Shown: positions 7,647 through 17,080 of the stretch, one piece after another
Layout: each line of letters opens with the position of its first letter
Numbering within the stretch: position 1 is the stretch's first letter
Source of the DNA: an uncultured bacterium
GTDB lineage: Bacteria > Verrucomicrobiota > Kiritimatiellia > CAIKKV01
Direction of reading: 5' to 3'
Length of the DNA stretch: 64,000 bases
Assembly (NCBI GenBank): GCA_938038445.1
Contig: CALHRZ010000006.1
Span: 1 to 64,000, forward strand
Made by a program: the position numbers and the translations under genes
The notes under the pieces: model-generated
Database searches by the model: none
What the model saw: the letters and a program-made list of their open reading frames with translations, nothing else
What the model was told of the DNA's origin: nothing

Positions 7647-9086
7647 TCAACCGAGAGCCGTTTGCTTTGAGCGTTGTTCCGTCCATTCAGGAGCAGCAGG
7701 TCCTCGATGGTTGTAATATCCAGGCGGATGACTCCGCCAACGCGGGTCCACCTTGACTTCATACAGAAAAAAAGGATCCTCGCTCTGTCGAATCAACAGT
7801 TCGAGCCGCCGGCGATGGTCGGCAAGAACCTGGGCGTGAGACGCCTCATTGATCAAGGTCCGGGTCTCGAACGGATCGCTTTCCAGGTCATACAACTCTT
7901 CCCCATCGCCTTCAAGGTATCGCGTGTATTTATATCGCGAAGTACGCAGCATGCGCCCCGGGCTGATGGTGTATCCCCATTCGGAATACCATTCTGAAAC
8001 AACGTAATCCCGCAACGGTTCGAGATCTCGTCCTTCCAACCAAGGTTGAAGGGACATCCCCCATAGCCCTTCAGGAGGTGGGATACCCGCCCAATCGCAA
8101 AGGGTGGGCAGCAAATCCAGGAGCGATACCAACGGCCGTTGAATCAAACGGCCATCGTCCACAACCCCGGGCCCCCTAACGATCAACGGCACACGGGTCG
8201 CTTCTTCGGCGAAACTGACCTGCTTGGTGACAAGCCGGTGCGACGCCAAACCGTCGCCGTGATCGGAATAGAAAACCACTCGCGTCCGATCGCGATGGCC
8301 GCCGGCATCGAGGGCCGAAAGGATCTCGCCGATCTGAGCATCCACCATTTCAAGATAATAGTAATAAGCCGCCAGATAATGCCGGTAATTTTCGGGGGTC
8401 CACTCCGCCGCCTGCGCCAGGCGGTTATGGGAGCAGCAAATGAATTGGACAGGCAATGGCCGTTTCGAAAAGTCCTCCACCTCGAAATTGGGGGGAAGAT
8501 CGGGCAATGGCCCTGGAATCGGCTGATCCTTGTGGGGGCCGCGGTTGGCACCGACATAACCGCAAATATTGTGCGGATTGTTCAGATCCGCGATCATCAG
8601 AAAGGGCGAGCGGGGCCTTTGACGGAGATATTCGACACAAGCGTGGGTGGTGTGGCGGTCTATAAACGTGTCGGCGTTGGCGCCCAAATGGGGCGGAAGC
8701 TCCGGTTCCCGTATCTGGCCGGTGGGGTAATGACGAAAGCCACGCAGCGCGCCGGCATCATGGGCTTTCCCGAAATGGACGCATTCATAACCGATCGAGG
8801 AAAAAAGGGAGCCGAGCGTCGGCCGGCAATCAGGAATTTGAGGAACCGGAAGTCGTCTCCCGTTCGAGAGAACACCCGTCTGGTGCGGCAGCCGCCCTGT
8901 CCAATAGGCAGCCCGCGCCGGCATGCAGAGGGGGCAAGGCGTATAAACGTTCGCAAAGCGGACCCCCTCTTGGGCCAGTCGGTCGAGATTAGGCGTTCGA
9001 GCCCAAGGATCGCCGTAAGCTCCGATCGCACGCTGGGCAAGCTGATCGGCGCAAATGAGCAGAATGTTTGGCAAATAATCGGGCAT
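7647..9086 (-). CDS. Sulfatase (alkaline phosphatase superfamily), Cys-type
   Basis: This 479-residue arylsulfatase-family enzyme removes sulfate esters, probably from host or algal polysaccharides. The start is the ATG at 9086 (MPDYLPNILLICADQ) rather than the TTG two codons earlier. NILLICADQ supplies the first metal-binding Asp. CPLCMPARAAYWTGR contains the Cys-x-Pro-x-Arg maturation motif; the Cys near residue 54 must be converted to formylglycine. VVFYSDHGDGLASH provides the second metal site, and a C-terminal subdomain follows. No clear signal peptide is visible, so it may be cytoplasmic. It lies 6 bases before the methyltransferase pair. The required maturase is discussed under the SUMF1-like gene. 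Confidence 0.9.
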   Translation of the reverse strand: MPDYLPNILLICADQLAQRAIGAYGDPWARTPNLDRLAQEGVRFANVYTPCPLCMPARAAYWTGRLPHQTGVLSNGRRLPVPQIPDCRPTLGSLFSSIGYECVHFGKAHDAGALRGFRHYPTGQIREPELPPHLGANADTFIDRHTTHACVEYLRQRPRSPFLMIADLNNPHNICGYVGANRGPHKDQPIPGPLPDLPPNFEVEDFSKRPLPVQFICCSHNRLAQAAEWTPENYRHYLAAYYYYLEMVDAQIGEILSALDAGGHRDRTRVVFYSDHGDGLASHRLVTKQVSFAEEATRVPLIVRGPGVVDDGRLIQRPLVSLLDLLPTLCDWAGIPPPEGLWGMSLQPWLEGRDLEPLRDYVVSEWYSEWGYTISPGRMLRTSRYKYTRYLEGDGEELYDLESDPFETRTLINEASHAQVLADHRRRLELLIRQSEDPFFLYEVKVDPRWRSHPPGYYNHRGPAAPEWTEQRSKQTALG

Positions 9087-9237
9087 TACCAACCGCTTCC
9101 ATGTTGCGTGGAACCCTTTCGCGGCGCAAGCAAAAAAGGCCCATCCCTATGAACAGCCGGCGTTCCTCCGTTCCAAGGCTCCGCTGTCATTCGCTTGAAA
9201 ATCTGATCGAGCCCACCATGCCGGAGAATCTGACCGC

Positions 9238-10197
9238 TCACAGCTTTCGCAGGAACTGGAAGATAATATCCGAATGCCCCGGCACCCCTTCGTGGCCAAA
9301 GTCAGGATAGATTACCACGGATTTGGGCGCCCGAATCTTGTTATAGGCAGCAAATTGGGTGGAAGGGGGACAGATGGTATCCATTAACCCTACGGCCAAA
9401 AGAATTTCGCCACGGATGCGGGGCGCAAGAAACTGGACATCGATATAGCCCAGACGGGTGAAAATTTCGTTTTCCCGTTCATGGCGCGGGTCAAAAAGGC
9501 GGAAGTAGTCACGCAACTCTTGGTAGGCATCCTTGGCCAAATCCATTTCCCAGGTGCGTTTATAATCGCTGAGGAAGGGATAAATGGGTGCCGCGCGGCG
9601 GATGCGCGGCTCGAGAGCGGCGCATGCAAGGGTAAGACCGCCGCCCTGGCTCGCACCGGTGCATCCGACGCGGTCGGGATCCACTTCCGGCATTTCCATG
9701 ACCAACTTCGCGAGTTGGGCCGTATCAAGAAAAATATTGCGAAAAACGAGCTTTTCCGGGGCATCATCGAGACCCCGAATGATATGGCCGCGAAGGGTAG
9801 GGCCGTGGATCGCACTCCGATCTTCTGAAAGCCCCCCTTGGCCACGGCAATCGAGTGCAGCCGTCACGAACCCTTCGGCTGCCCATGGCAAAAGGCCGGT
9901 CCAGTCCCCTGAACTGATCGAATAGCCGTGAAAGAGAAGAACAGCCGGCAAACGCCCTTTGCGATGCTTCGGAATAGCCAATTTGGCATGGATGCGGGAG
10001 CCCCCTACCCCCTCGAAGAAGAAATGAAAGCAATCGGCAAAGGAGGCTTCGAAACGGGCAGGTTTCCGTTCCGCGCGCGGATTGAGAGCGCGCATTTCGG
10101 CCAGGGAACGGTCCCAAAATTCATCAAAATCCGGAGGTTTTGGATTGCGGCCTTGATATTGGTACAATTGCTCGAGAGGCATGTCCACGATTGGCAT
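9238..10197 (-). CDS. CE7-type acetyl esterase (acetyl xylan esterase / cephalosporin-C deacetylase family)
   Basis: This 319-residue alpha/beta hydrolase resembles CE7 acetyl esterases, which remove acetyl groups from xylo-oligosaccharides and other small esters. The N-terminus PDFDEFWDRSLAEM is the family's usual FWDxxL opening. ALDCRGQGG and the nucleophile elbow GCTGASQGGG (Ser of GASQG) follow, with the catalytic Asp in VGLMDTICPP and His in PDFGHEG. The ATG at 10197 is preceded by an AAGGGAAGGA site; an upstream extension to 10356 lacks one. Its place beside a sulfatase, GH4 and isomerase fits removal of sugar decorations. It is probably cytoplasmic, as no signal peptide is seen. Confidence 0.85.
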   Translation of the reverse strand: MPIVDMPLEQLYQYQGRNPKPPDFDEFWDRSLAEMRALNPRAERKPARFEASFADCFHFFFEGVGGSRIHAKLAIPKHRKGRLPAVLLFHGYSISSGDWTGLLPWAAEGFVTAALDCRGQGGLSEDRSAIHGPTLRGHIIRGLDDAPEKLVFRNIFLDTAQLAKLVMEMPEVDPDRVGCTGASQGGGLTLACAALEPRIRRAAPIYPFLSDYKRTWEMDLAKDAYQELRDYFRLFDPRHERENEIFTRLGYIDVQFLAPRIRGEILLAVGLMDTICPPSTQFAAYNKIRAPKSVVIYPDFGHEGVPGHSDIIFQFLRKL

Positions 10198-10271
10198 GGT
10201 GGATTCCTTCCCTTTTGTCAATGGAGAGGAATCATGGCAAAATAGGAACTCCATAACCAGCAAAAAAAATG

Positions 10272-10300
10272 TTGCACAACCATGGGCACTCTGATAGAGT
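10272..10300 (+). promoter_or_regulatory. Putative sigma-70-type promoter for the initiator tRNA
   Basis: TTGCAC and TAGAGT are separated by exactly 17 bases and lie 20 bases before the tRNA. Each hexamer matches four of six consensus positions. Transcription would begin near the short palindrome that touches the tRNA 5' end. Supported by spacing and position only. Confidence 0.45.
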
Positions 10301-10303
10301 CGT

Positions 10304-10319
10304 AGTGTTTTGAAAACAC

Positions 10320-10320
<1 letters not shown>
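10304..10320. repeat. Perfect 17-base palindrome abutting the initiator tRNA
   Basis: AGTGTTTT and its exact complement AAAACACT flank a single G. The last base is also base 1 of the tRNA. It could act as an operator at the transcription start or as a 5' leader hairpin that guides RNase P processing. No function is proven. Confidence 0.5.
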
Positions 10321-10396
<76 letters not shown>

Positions 10397-10400
10397 ATTT

Positions 10401-10430
10401 CAAAGACCGGAAGAATTTTTCCGGTCTTTG
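10401..10430 (+). terminator. Terminator hairpin after tRNA-fMet
   Basis: CAAAGACCGGAA pairs with TTCCGGTCTTTG around a six-base loop, a perfect 12-pair stem starting four bases after the tRNA CCA. It is followed by CTTTAAG rather than a long T run, so termination may be partial, but position and strength suggest it ends the tRNA transcript. Confidence 0.6.
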
Positions 10431-10495
10431 CTTTAAGACCCTATTGATCGCTGCCCTTATTCCTTCGCCCGAGTGTTTTTACCATTTTCCCGTTC

Positions 10496-10523
10496 TTGAC
10501 CCGGCCCCCTATTCGTTTAGAAT
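10496..10523 (+). promoter_or_regulatory. Putative sigma-70-type promoter of rpoN-mfd
   Basis: TTGACC, a 16-base spacer and TAGAAT match five of six consensus bases in each hexamer. Transcription would start near 10530, giving a leader of about 14 bases that still holds a GGAG site before the rpoN ATG at 10544. The same TTGAC-N16-TAGAAT arrangement precedes the gene at 24214 on the other strand. Confidence 0.6.
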
Positions 10524-10543
10524 GTTTTCAAACGGAGTAGAGG

Positions 10544-11998
10544 ATGGTGGCACAAGGTATGTCGTTGTCGCAGGAACAGCGCCTGCAAATGGTGCTGGCG
10601 CCTCAATTGCGCCAATCGCTCGAACTCCTTCAAGCCCCTCTTCTCGAATTGCGCGCTCTCGTCCGCGCCGAGTTGGAAAAGAACCCTACGCTTGAAGAAC
10701 TTCCGGAACCTTATACTCCGCTGGAAGAAAACGAAGGGGATAATCCTCGAGACGAGAACTCCCCTCCTACCGCCGATACCCAGGAACTGGATTTCAACAA
10801 GGAATTCGAAATGCTGGCCCGTCTGGATGACGAATGGCGGACCTACTTTTTCCAGGAAGAGCGAAGCCGGCCCTGGACGGCCGAAGAGGCCGAACGCCGA
10901 CAGCACTTTTTCGATTCGATCACGCAGCCGGAAACCCTCCAAAGCCACCTCCTCAAGCAGCTTCAACTCACGGACCTCGATGAAGGATCTCGCCGAATCG
11001 GCGAATATCTCATCGGCAGCCTAAACGACGACGGTTACCTCACGGCCTCCCCAGAGGAATTGGCCGCCGCGGTCAATGGCGACCCGGCACTTTTCCGGTC
11101 CGTCCTCGAGGTGATTCAGGATTTCGACCCGGTCGGCGTCGGGGCGCGCGACATCTCGGAATGTCTCCTGCTCCAACTCCAGCGGTTGGACAAAGGAAAC
11201 AGCTTGGCGGCCGTCCTTGTGCGCGACCACCTCGAAGCCCTCGCTTCTCGCCAATATGCCGCGTTGGCAGAAGACCTGAATGTTCCGGAGTCGGAAATTC
11301 GCAAAGCCGCAGAACTCATCGCCACGCTCAATCCCAAACCCGGACGGGCTTTTTCACCCGAGTCGCCGGCTTATATATCGCCCGACGTCTATGTCCGAAA
11401 AGTGGACGATGAATACCAGGTTTTTCTTAATGACGAACGGATCCCCCATGTCCGCATCAGCCGCCAATATCGAGAGTTGCTTCAAGATGCCCGCACGAAT
11501 GCGGAAACCCGTGCCTATATCCAGGAAAAGGTGCGAGCCGGAGCGTTTCTCATCAAGAGCATCCAACAGCGCAAACAAACCATCCTCCACATCGCACGGG
11601 AGATCGTGCGCATTCAACGCGATTTCTTTGAGCACGGTCTTTCCCATCTCAAACCCCTCACCATGGCCCAGGTGGCTACGGCCGTCGGGGTCCATGAAAC
11701 AACGGTCAGTCGGGCTGTTTCCGGTAAATATATGAGCACGCCGGCTGGACTGTTCGAAATGAAGTATTTCTTTACACCGGCCCTGAAAACCGCAGACGGA
11801 GGAACCGTATCGAACCGAGCGGTCATGGATATGATTTCGGAGTTGGTGGCATCCGAATCTTCAGCGGCCCCACTTTCGGACCAAGAGATCGCGGAACGGC
11901 TCAAAGCCAAAGGTGTGGACGTGGCCCGCCGAACGGTGGCCAAATACAGAATGGTTCTCAAAATCCCCCCTTCCCATCAACGTAAAAAATCCTCATGA
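10544..11998 (+). CDS. rpoN: RNA polymerase sigma-54 factor
   Basis: This 484-residue protein has all three regions of RpoN. Residues 6-50 are the Gln/Leu-rich activator-interacting region (LSQEQRLQMVLAPQLRQSLE). An acidic linker rich in Glu and Asp follows, then the core-binding domain. Near residue 390 a helix-turn-helix reads MAQVATAVGVHETTVSRAVS. The RpoN box ARRTVAKYR near residue 465 contacts the -24 element. Sigma-54 needs AAA+ enhancer-binding activators; none is encoded in this window. The start is supported by GGAG ten bases before the ATG. Its stop overlaps the mfd start as ATGA, an uncommon pairing. Confidence 0.96.
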   Translation: MVAQGMSLSQEQRLQMVLAPQLRQSLELLQAPLLELRALVRAELEKNPTLEELPEPYTPLEENEGDNPRDENSPPTADTQELDFNKEFEMLARLDDEWRTYFFQEERSRPWTAEEAERRQHFFDSITQPETLQSHLLKQLQLTDLDEGSRRIGEYLIGSLNDDGYLTASPEELAAAVNGDPALFRSVLEVIQDFDPVGVGARDISECLLLQLQRLDKGNSLAAVLVRDHLEALASRQYAALAEDLNVPESEIRKAAELIATLNPKPGRAFSPESPAYISPDVYVRKVDDEYQVFLNDERIPHVRISRQYRELLQDARTNAETRAYIQEKVRAGAFLIKSIQQRKQTILHIAREIVRIQRDFFEHGLSHLKPLTMAQVATAVGVHETTVSRAVSGKYMSTPAGLFEMKYFFTPALKTADGGTVSNRAVMDMISELVASESSAAPLSDQEIAERLKAKGVDVARRTVAKYRMVLKIPPSHQRKKSS

Positions 11999-14900
11999 CG
12001 CTTCCCTTTCCTCCGCCCGACGCCGGGCTGTGGGAAGGCGCGACGTCCGAAGAGTCGACACACGCGCTGGAAAGGCTGCTCGCCCGGCCGGAACCCATTG
12101 AAACCTCCCCCCTTCCCCGTTCCGCCTGGGCCTTTCTCGCCCTGACCCTCCATCAAAAACTCGGCCGTCCCGTGGTCTGGATCGCAGAAAGTCCCGGCGA
12201 CCTCGATTCGATGTCTAGTGACGTGGTGACCCTCTCGCCTTCCCCGCTTGTCCCGCTTTCACTCCCGCCTCCCGACCCCCCTCGCCGCGGAAACGATCGG
12301 CCCGGGGAGAACGCAGCCGACCGTCTGCAAACCGCCTGGAAGCTGGCATCGGCAAAAGGTCAGGTCCTGGTCGTCACCAGCCGACTGGCCCTCCTTCATC
12401 CTATTCCAGATCCCGTGGCACTTCGCGAGGCCGGTCTTGTCGTAACGGTCAGAGCCGATCGCCCTTCTTTCGACGAGACTCTCGCTTTTCTCAATCGTTC
12501 GGGTTACCGCTTCGAAACCGAGATTCATGAACCGGGAGAGGCCGCCCGTCGAGGAGGACTGATCGACGTTTGGCCGACGACCGAAGAATGGCCGATCCGT
12601 ATCGAATTCTTCGGCGCCCGGGTGGATTCCATCCGTTCCTTTGACCCCGAAACCCAGCGAAGTAGAACCCCTCTGGAAAGCCTCGTTCTTTTACCCCCCT
12701 GCGAAAGTTTTTTGGCGGCCCCGGCATCAACCCGCCCCCGTCACCTGTTTGAAATACTCCCCCCCAACGCCGTCATCCTCTGGACCGAATTTCTCGACCA
12801 CCCCCAACCCAACACCCTGCCGGAAACAACCCCGTTCCCCTTGTCGCTCCTCCATACTCTCGCGGACAATCGAGGTTTCACGCAGATTCGCAGCCGTATG
12901 AACGCAACCGCCGCCCTTTTGGACTTTGCCTTTCTTCCGACCGTTGCAGGAAAAAGACGCTTCGAGGAACTTTCCCCCGATTGCATGGCTCGGCTACGGG
13001 CGGAATTTCTCGATCGGTTGGCCCGTCAGGCCGACGAAGGATTCCGCGTGTGGATGCTCCTGGAAACGGAAGGCTCCCTCCACCGTTTTCTCGAATCCGC
13101 ACCCCACGCGTTCAAAGCGCGAGCCTCCATCCGGATCGGACACCTGTCCGAGGGATTTCAAAGCGAACGCCTGCGAATCGTCGTCGCGTGTGAAAACGAT
13201 CTCTACGGACGCCGCCCAGGACCGCCATCGGCCCGCCGTTTTCGCACGCCCCGCTTCGCCGCGCCGATCGCCGATTTGTCGGAAATCGAACCCGGAGATC
13301 TCGTGGTTCATATCGATCACGGGATCGGCCGCTACCGAGGTCTTTCCACGATTTGCACGGCCGGCCGTCCACAAGAAGTGCTGATTATCGAATATGCCGA
13401 AGGAGCCCGCCTTCATGTTCCAGTGGACCACGCCCATCTCGTCAGCCGGTACGTCGGCGTTGGACGCCGTGCGGGTCGCCTTCACTCGCTGGGAGGGACG
13501 CGCTGGCAAAACGACCGAAAACGGGCTGAGGCGGCCGTGGCGGATTTCGCCGCGTCCATGCTGGAAATCCAAGCCGCGCGCACGGTCCGGCCGGGCCATG
13601 CCTTTTCACCCGACAGCCCCTGGCAAATCGAATTCGAACGGGCGTTTCCCTATCGCGAAACCGAGGACCAAGCGCAGGCCATCGAACATGTCAAGCGAGA
13701 TATGGAAGCGCCCCGCTCGATGGACCGCTTGATTTGCGGCGATGCCGGCTACGGAAAAACGGAAGTCGCCATGCGAGCCGCCTTCAAGGCCGTGATGGAT
13801 GGCAAACAGGTTGCCGTGCTGGCACCGACGACGGTCTTAGTTCAGCAGCATTATTTCACGTTTTCCGATCGTATGGCTCCCTTCCCCATTCGAATTGAGA
13901 TGTATTCCCGGCTCACCCCTCCCGATCGGCGTGCAGCCGTCCGGGCTGCCTGCGCCGCGGGCGCCTGCGACATCGTCATCGGCACGCATGGCCTTCTCGA
14001 TCCCGATGTCGCATTCCGCGATCTTGGCCTGGTGATCGTGGACGAAGAACAACGCTTCGGAGTGGCCCATAAGGAACGGCTGAAACAGCTCCGTCGAGAA
14101 GTGGACGTGTTAACGTTGTCGGCAACCCCCATTCCTCGTACCCTTTACCTTAGTCTCGTGGGTCTCCGCGACCTTTCTTTGATTCGCACCCCTCCTGCGG
14201 AGCGACAACCAATCGAAACCCTCGTGGTGGAAGATCGGGACGACGTAATCGAAACCGCCCTAAGGCGCGAACTGACCCGCGGAGGACAGGTTTTTTATAT
14301 TCACAACCGGATTCACTCGATCCACCTTGTCGAGGAACGGTTGCGCCGCCTGGTGCCCGAGGCCCGTCTGGCCGTAGCCCATGGGCGGATGGCGCCTTCG
14401 GCGCTCTCCCGCATGATGCGCGAATTCGTAACGGGACGATTTGATGTCCTCCTTTGCACGACGTTGGTTGAATCGGGAATGGATATTCCAAACGCCAATA
14501 CCATCCTGATCGAACGGGCGGACCGTTTCGGTCTAGCGGAACTGTATCAGTTGCGTGGACGTGTGGGGCGGGGGTTGCATCGAGGGTATTGTTATCTGCT
14601 GTTGCCCCGCCATGGACAAGTGGATTCCCTTGCCCGATCGCGCCTGGCAGCCATTCGCCGCCACTCCAGTCCCGGCGCCGGTTTCCGGATCGCGGCGCGC
14701 GATCTCGAACTGCGCGGCGCCGGCAACATCCTCGGCCGCGAACAAAGCGGCCACATTGCGGCGGTGGGTTTTGCCCTCTATTGCCGGCTCCTGCGCCGGA
14801 CGGTCGAACGGTTGCAACGCGGCGCCGATGCCCCGCTCCCCCCTCCAACGGAATGCCGGGTAACCCTCGACTTTCTACGGTATATTCCGGACGAAGCGGA

Positions 14901-15372
14901 TGCCGGCGCCGTCGGACTCCCCTCATCCTACATCGAGGAGGAAAGCCTGAAACTTGCCGAGTATCGCCGGGTAGCCGCTGCGGCGTCCGAACAGGAGCTT
15001 GCGGCCATCCAACGCGATTGGCGGGATCGGTTCGGCCCCCTCCCTCCTGCCGCTCAACGCTTATTGACCATGGCCGCCGTTCGATTCGTAGCGGCCCGCG
15101 CCGGATTCACCCAAGTGGAAAACCGGGAACACAAACTTCATCTCTTCCGGCCAAACGGGGAACTGTATTTGCACCAAGGCCGTCTCCCTCGCTTTGGGAA
15201 AAAGGATCCGGACGGCCGTCTCCAGGAACTGTTAGACCTCCTTCAGAGAATCGGACAGATCCTCGAGCCTCGGCCGCAGGCCGAAACAGGGGAACACAAC
15301 GGTCAGCGGCCTGCGAGCGATTGCCGGCATTCTTCCACCAACCGGGCAAAGCGGCGGCCGTACTCGACATAA
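11995..15372 (+). CDS. mfd: Transcription-repair coupling factor Mfd
   Basis: Mfd removes RNA polymerase stalled at DNA damage and recruits UvrA. The protein has 1125 residues against 1148 in E. coli. Domains in order are a UvrB-like N-terminal part (GGLIDVWPTTEEWPIRIEFFG split across residues 180-210), the RNA-polymerase-interacting CarD-like domain (EPGDLVVHIDHGIGRYRGL), the translocase with Walker A GDAGYGKTE and DEEQ box VIVDEEQRFG, motif III LSATPIPRTLYLS, the TRG region QLRGRVGRG, and a C-terminal TRCF domain. Its start overlaps rpoN by four bases. The last 23 codons overlap the end of the opposite gene, so the C-terminal tail may be non-conserved. Confidence 0.95.
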   Translation: MTLPFPPPDAGLWEGATSEESTHALERLLARPEPIETSPLPRSAWAFLALTLHQKLGRPVVWIAESPGDLDSMSSDVVTLSPSPLVPLSLPPPDPPRRGNDRPGENAADRLQTAWKLASAKGQVLVVTSRLALLHPIPDPVALREAGLVVTVRADRPSFDETLAFLNRSGYRFETEIHEPGEAARRGGLIDVWPTTEEWPIRIEFFGARVDSIRSFDPETQRSRTPLESLVLLPPCESFLAAPASTRPRHLFEILPPNAVILWTEFLDHPQPNTLPETTPFPLSLLHTLADNRGFTQIRSRMNATAALLDFAFLPTVAGKRRFEELSPDCMARLRAEFLDRLARQADEGFRVWMLLETEGSLHRFLESAPHAFKARASIRIGHLSEGFQSERLRIVVACENDLYGRRPGPPSARRFRTPRFAAPIADLSEIEPGDLVVHIDHGIGRYRGLSTICTAGRPQEVLIIEYAEGARLHVPVDHAHLVSRYVGVGRRAGRLHSLGGTRWQNDRKRAEAAVADFAASMLEIQAARTVRPGHAFSPDSPWQIEFERAFPYRETEDQAQAIEHVKRDMEAPRSMDRLICGDAGYGKTEVAMRAAFKAVMDGKQVAVLAPTTVLVQQHYFTFSDRMAPFPIRIEMYSRLTPPDRRAAVRAACAAGACDIVIGTHGLLDPDVAFRDLGLVIVDEEQRFGVAHKERLKQLRREVDVLTLSATPIPRTLYLSLVGLRDLSLIRTPPAERQPIETLVVEDRDDVIETALRRELTRGGQVFYIHNRIHSIHLVEERLRRLVPEARLAVAHGRMAPSALSRMMREFVTGRFDVLLCTTLVESGMDIPNANTILIERADRFGLAELYQLRGRVGRGLHRGYCYLLLPRHGQVDSLARSRLAAIRRHSSPGAGFRIAARDLELRGAGNILGREQSGHIAAVGFALYCRLLRRTVERLQRGADAPLPPPTECRVTLDFLRYIPDEADAGAVGLPSSYIEEESLKLAEYRRVAAAASEQELAAIQRDWRDRFGPLPPAAQRLLTMAAVRFVAARAGFTQVENREHKLHLFRPNGELYLHQGRLPRFGKKDPDGRLQELLDLLQRIGQILEPRPQAETGEHNGQRPASDCRHSSTNRAKRRPYST

Positions 15373-16190
15373 GTACGATACCGCGTTTCGGCTTCAGTCT
15401 CGACCGTCGGATCGTGAAAGACCGCGCCTAGGTGCGGCTCAATGGAAAATCCCCCATCGTAGCCGCGGCGGAGAAGATCGGTCACAATCCGCCGGACATC
15501 CCCCTCTCCTTCTCCCGCAAAGGTGTAATGCGTTTTTCCCGTCTCTGGATCCCATTTTCCATCCTTAATGTGAACGTAGATCACATGGTCCCGAACATGG
15601 GTATAAAACTCCCACGAAGACTGCTTGGGATAGGGAGGCGGTTTGCTCCGATCGTCGGAAAAGACCGGATTGCCGGTGTCGAACACCAGCTTTAAACCGG
15701 GACAGTGCTCGAGCAGCCGAAGGGTGTACGTCCATCCCATCCCCCCGTAATTCATGCAGTTCTCATGGACAGGCTGAAGCCCTTCGTCAAGAAACATACG
15801 CGTCAGGACGCTCACGCGCCGAAACCGCTCTTCTTCCATTTGATCCTCCGGGGGGCGATCTTTAAGCACCGCAAAACTCATGATTCGGATTAGCCTTGTC
15901 CCCAATCGTTTCATTCGGGGAATGGCGCGCTTTGCCTCGGCCAACGAGAGATCGAAAGGATCCGTGATCTGTTTGCCCCAGTTCGCAATGGTCGAACCGA
16001 AACAATTAATGGAAATGCCGGCGGAGGCCAGGTGTTCACAGACGGCCTCAAACGCGGCATCTTCCAAGTCATGAATGTTCCGTCCGTCGATGTTCCGCGC
16101 TTCAATGAACTTCCAGCCCAGTTCCTGGGTAGCCCGGATCTGAGTGTCCAGGTCTTTCCCTGCTTCATCCGCAAAACCGGTTAGATACAT
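15303..16190 (-). CDS. Sugar phosphate isomerase/epimerase-type TIM barrel
   Basis: This is a 295-residue xylose-isomerase-like TIM-barrel protein. ATG 16190 (MYLTGFADEAGKDLDTQI) is chosen because the ksgA stop lies ten bases inside it and because FADEAG is a common opening of this subgroup; the frame extends far upstream only through ksgA. Metal-site segments include PVHENCMNY, LVFDTGNPVF, YVHIKDGKWD followed by FAGEGEGDV, and FSIEPHLGAVF. It is related to, but clearly distinct from, the isomerase at 4640-5452. It ends 70 bases inside the 3' end of mfd on the other strand. Substrate unknown; a sugar or polyol ketose is likely. Confidence 0.78.
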   Translation of the reverse strand: MYLTGFADEAGKDLDTQIRATQELGWKFIEARNIDGRNIHDLEDAAFEAVCEHLASAGISINCFGSTIANWGKQITDPFDLSLAEAKRAIPRMKRLGTRLIRIMSFAVLKDRPPEDQMEEERFRRVSVLTRMFLDEGLQPVHENCMNYGGMGWTYTLRLLEHCPGLKLVFDTGNPVFSDDRSKPPPYPKQSSWEFYTHVRDHVIYVHIKDGKWDPETGKTHYTFAGEGEGDVRRIVTDLLRRGYDGGFSIEPHLGAVFHDPTVETEAETRYRTYVEYGRRFARLVEECRQSLAGR

Positions 16191-17080
16191 GTCTCGATCC
16201 TTTCGTTTGCTATTGCCGGGGGGTTCCCCCCCAGGAGTTCCAATTGTTCCGTGAGGGCCCTCCACTGCTCGGGCGAAAGCGTTTCGGGCCGATCCCTCGG
16301 TCCCGCGCCGGCCGCCTGAAGCGCCGCGTGGATCACCGGCTCGGGCCACGCGGGAAGCCCACCGCATTTACCCAGCAACCCGCCGAGCTGCTTGCGCCGA
16401 TGTTGAAAAGCGCCCCGGGTCCATTCGTAGAACCGTAGCGAGGGCCGAGCCGTCCCGGGACGCAGGCGTAAACAGACAGTTGTGGAAGATACCGCAGGGC
16501 GCGGATAAAAACAAGACGGCCGAATCCGGCGCACCGTCTCGATCCTATAGCGAAGACCGATCCAAACCGTCAACAAGCCATAAGCCGCCGTGCCGGGTAG
16601 TGCGGAAAGACGCTCGGCCACTTCACTCTGGACGGTCACCACGAGATACGAGGGAGGTTCCTCGAGACACGCCAGATCCACCAGCATGCGGGAACCGCTT
16701 CGATACGGGAGATTCCCGAAAACCTTGCGAATCCGGCGCATCCCTAGAAATCGGGGAAGGTCAAGATCGAAAAAATCGGCATGCACCACCTCAACCCTTG
16801 GGCAGTCCGAGTACCGTGCTGTGAGATAGCCGGCCAGGCGCGAATCTTTTTCCACAACGGTCAGCCACACCCCCCTTTCCGCAACCCGATCGGTCAAAAC
16901 CCCAAGTCCCGGTCCAATTTCAAGAAGAGACTCGCCGGAAGAGGGGGCAATCGCCTGCACGAGGGTCTCCGCAACATTTCCATCGACCAAAAAGTTCTGC
17001 CCCATCGCACGGCTCGGCACCACTCCCAACACCGCCAGCCGTTCGCGAACCACACGCGGGCTGAACACCGGCTCTTTCAT
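16181..17080 (-). CDS. ksgA: 16S rRNA dimethyladenosine transferase KsgA/RsmA
   Basis: KsgA dimethylates two adjacent adenosines near the 3' end of 16S rRNA during late small-subunit assembly. Residues 22-34 read SRAMGQNFLVDGN, the family opening. LLEIGPGLGVLTDRV is the SAM-binding loop, and VVEKDSRLAGYL carries the acidic ribose ligand. FGNLPYRSGSRML holds the N-L-P-Y catalytic motif. The C-terminal helical domain begins near 200 and includes AFQHRRKQL. Length of 299 residues is normal. The start overlaps the pdxA stop by four bases, and its stop overlaps the next isomerase start by ten, so all are one transcript. Confidence 0.94.
   Translation of the reverse strand: MKEPVFSPRVVRERLAVLGVVPSRAMGQNFLVDGNVAETLVQAIAPSSGESLLEIGPGLGVLTDRVAERGVWLTVVEKDSRLAGYLTARYSDCPRVEVVHADFFDLDLPRFLGMRRIRKVFGNLPYRSGSRMLVDLACLEEPPSYLVVTVQSEVAERLSALPGTAAYGLLTVWIGLRYRIETVRRIRPSCFYPRPAVSSTTVCLRLRPGTARPSLRFYEWTRGAFQHRRKQLGGLLGKCGGLPAWPEPVIHAALQAAGAGPRDRPETLSPEQWRALTEQLELLGGNPPAIANERIETCI

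Noticed and set aside
8139-9152. 337-codon plus-strand frame opposite the sulfatase
   Set aside because: Antisense to a clear sulfatase with no motif, signal or ribosome site.
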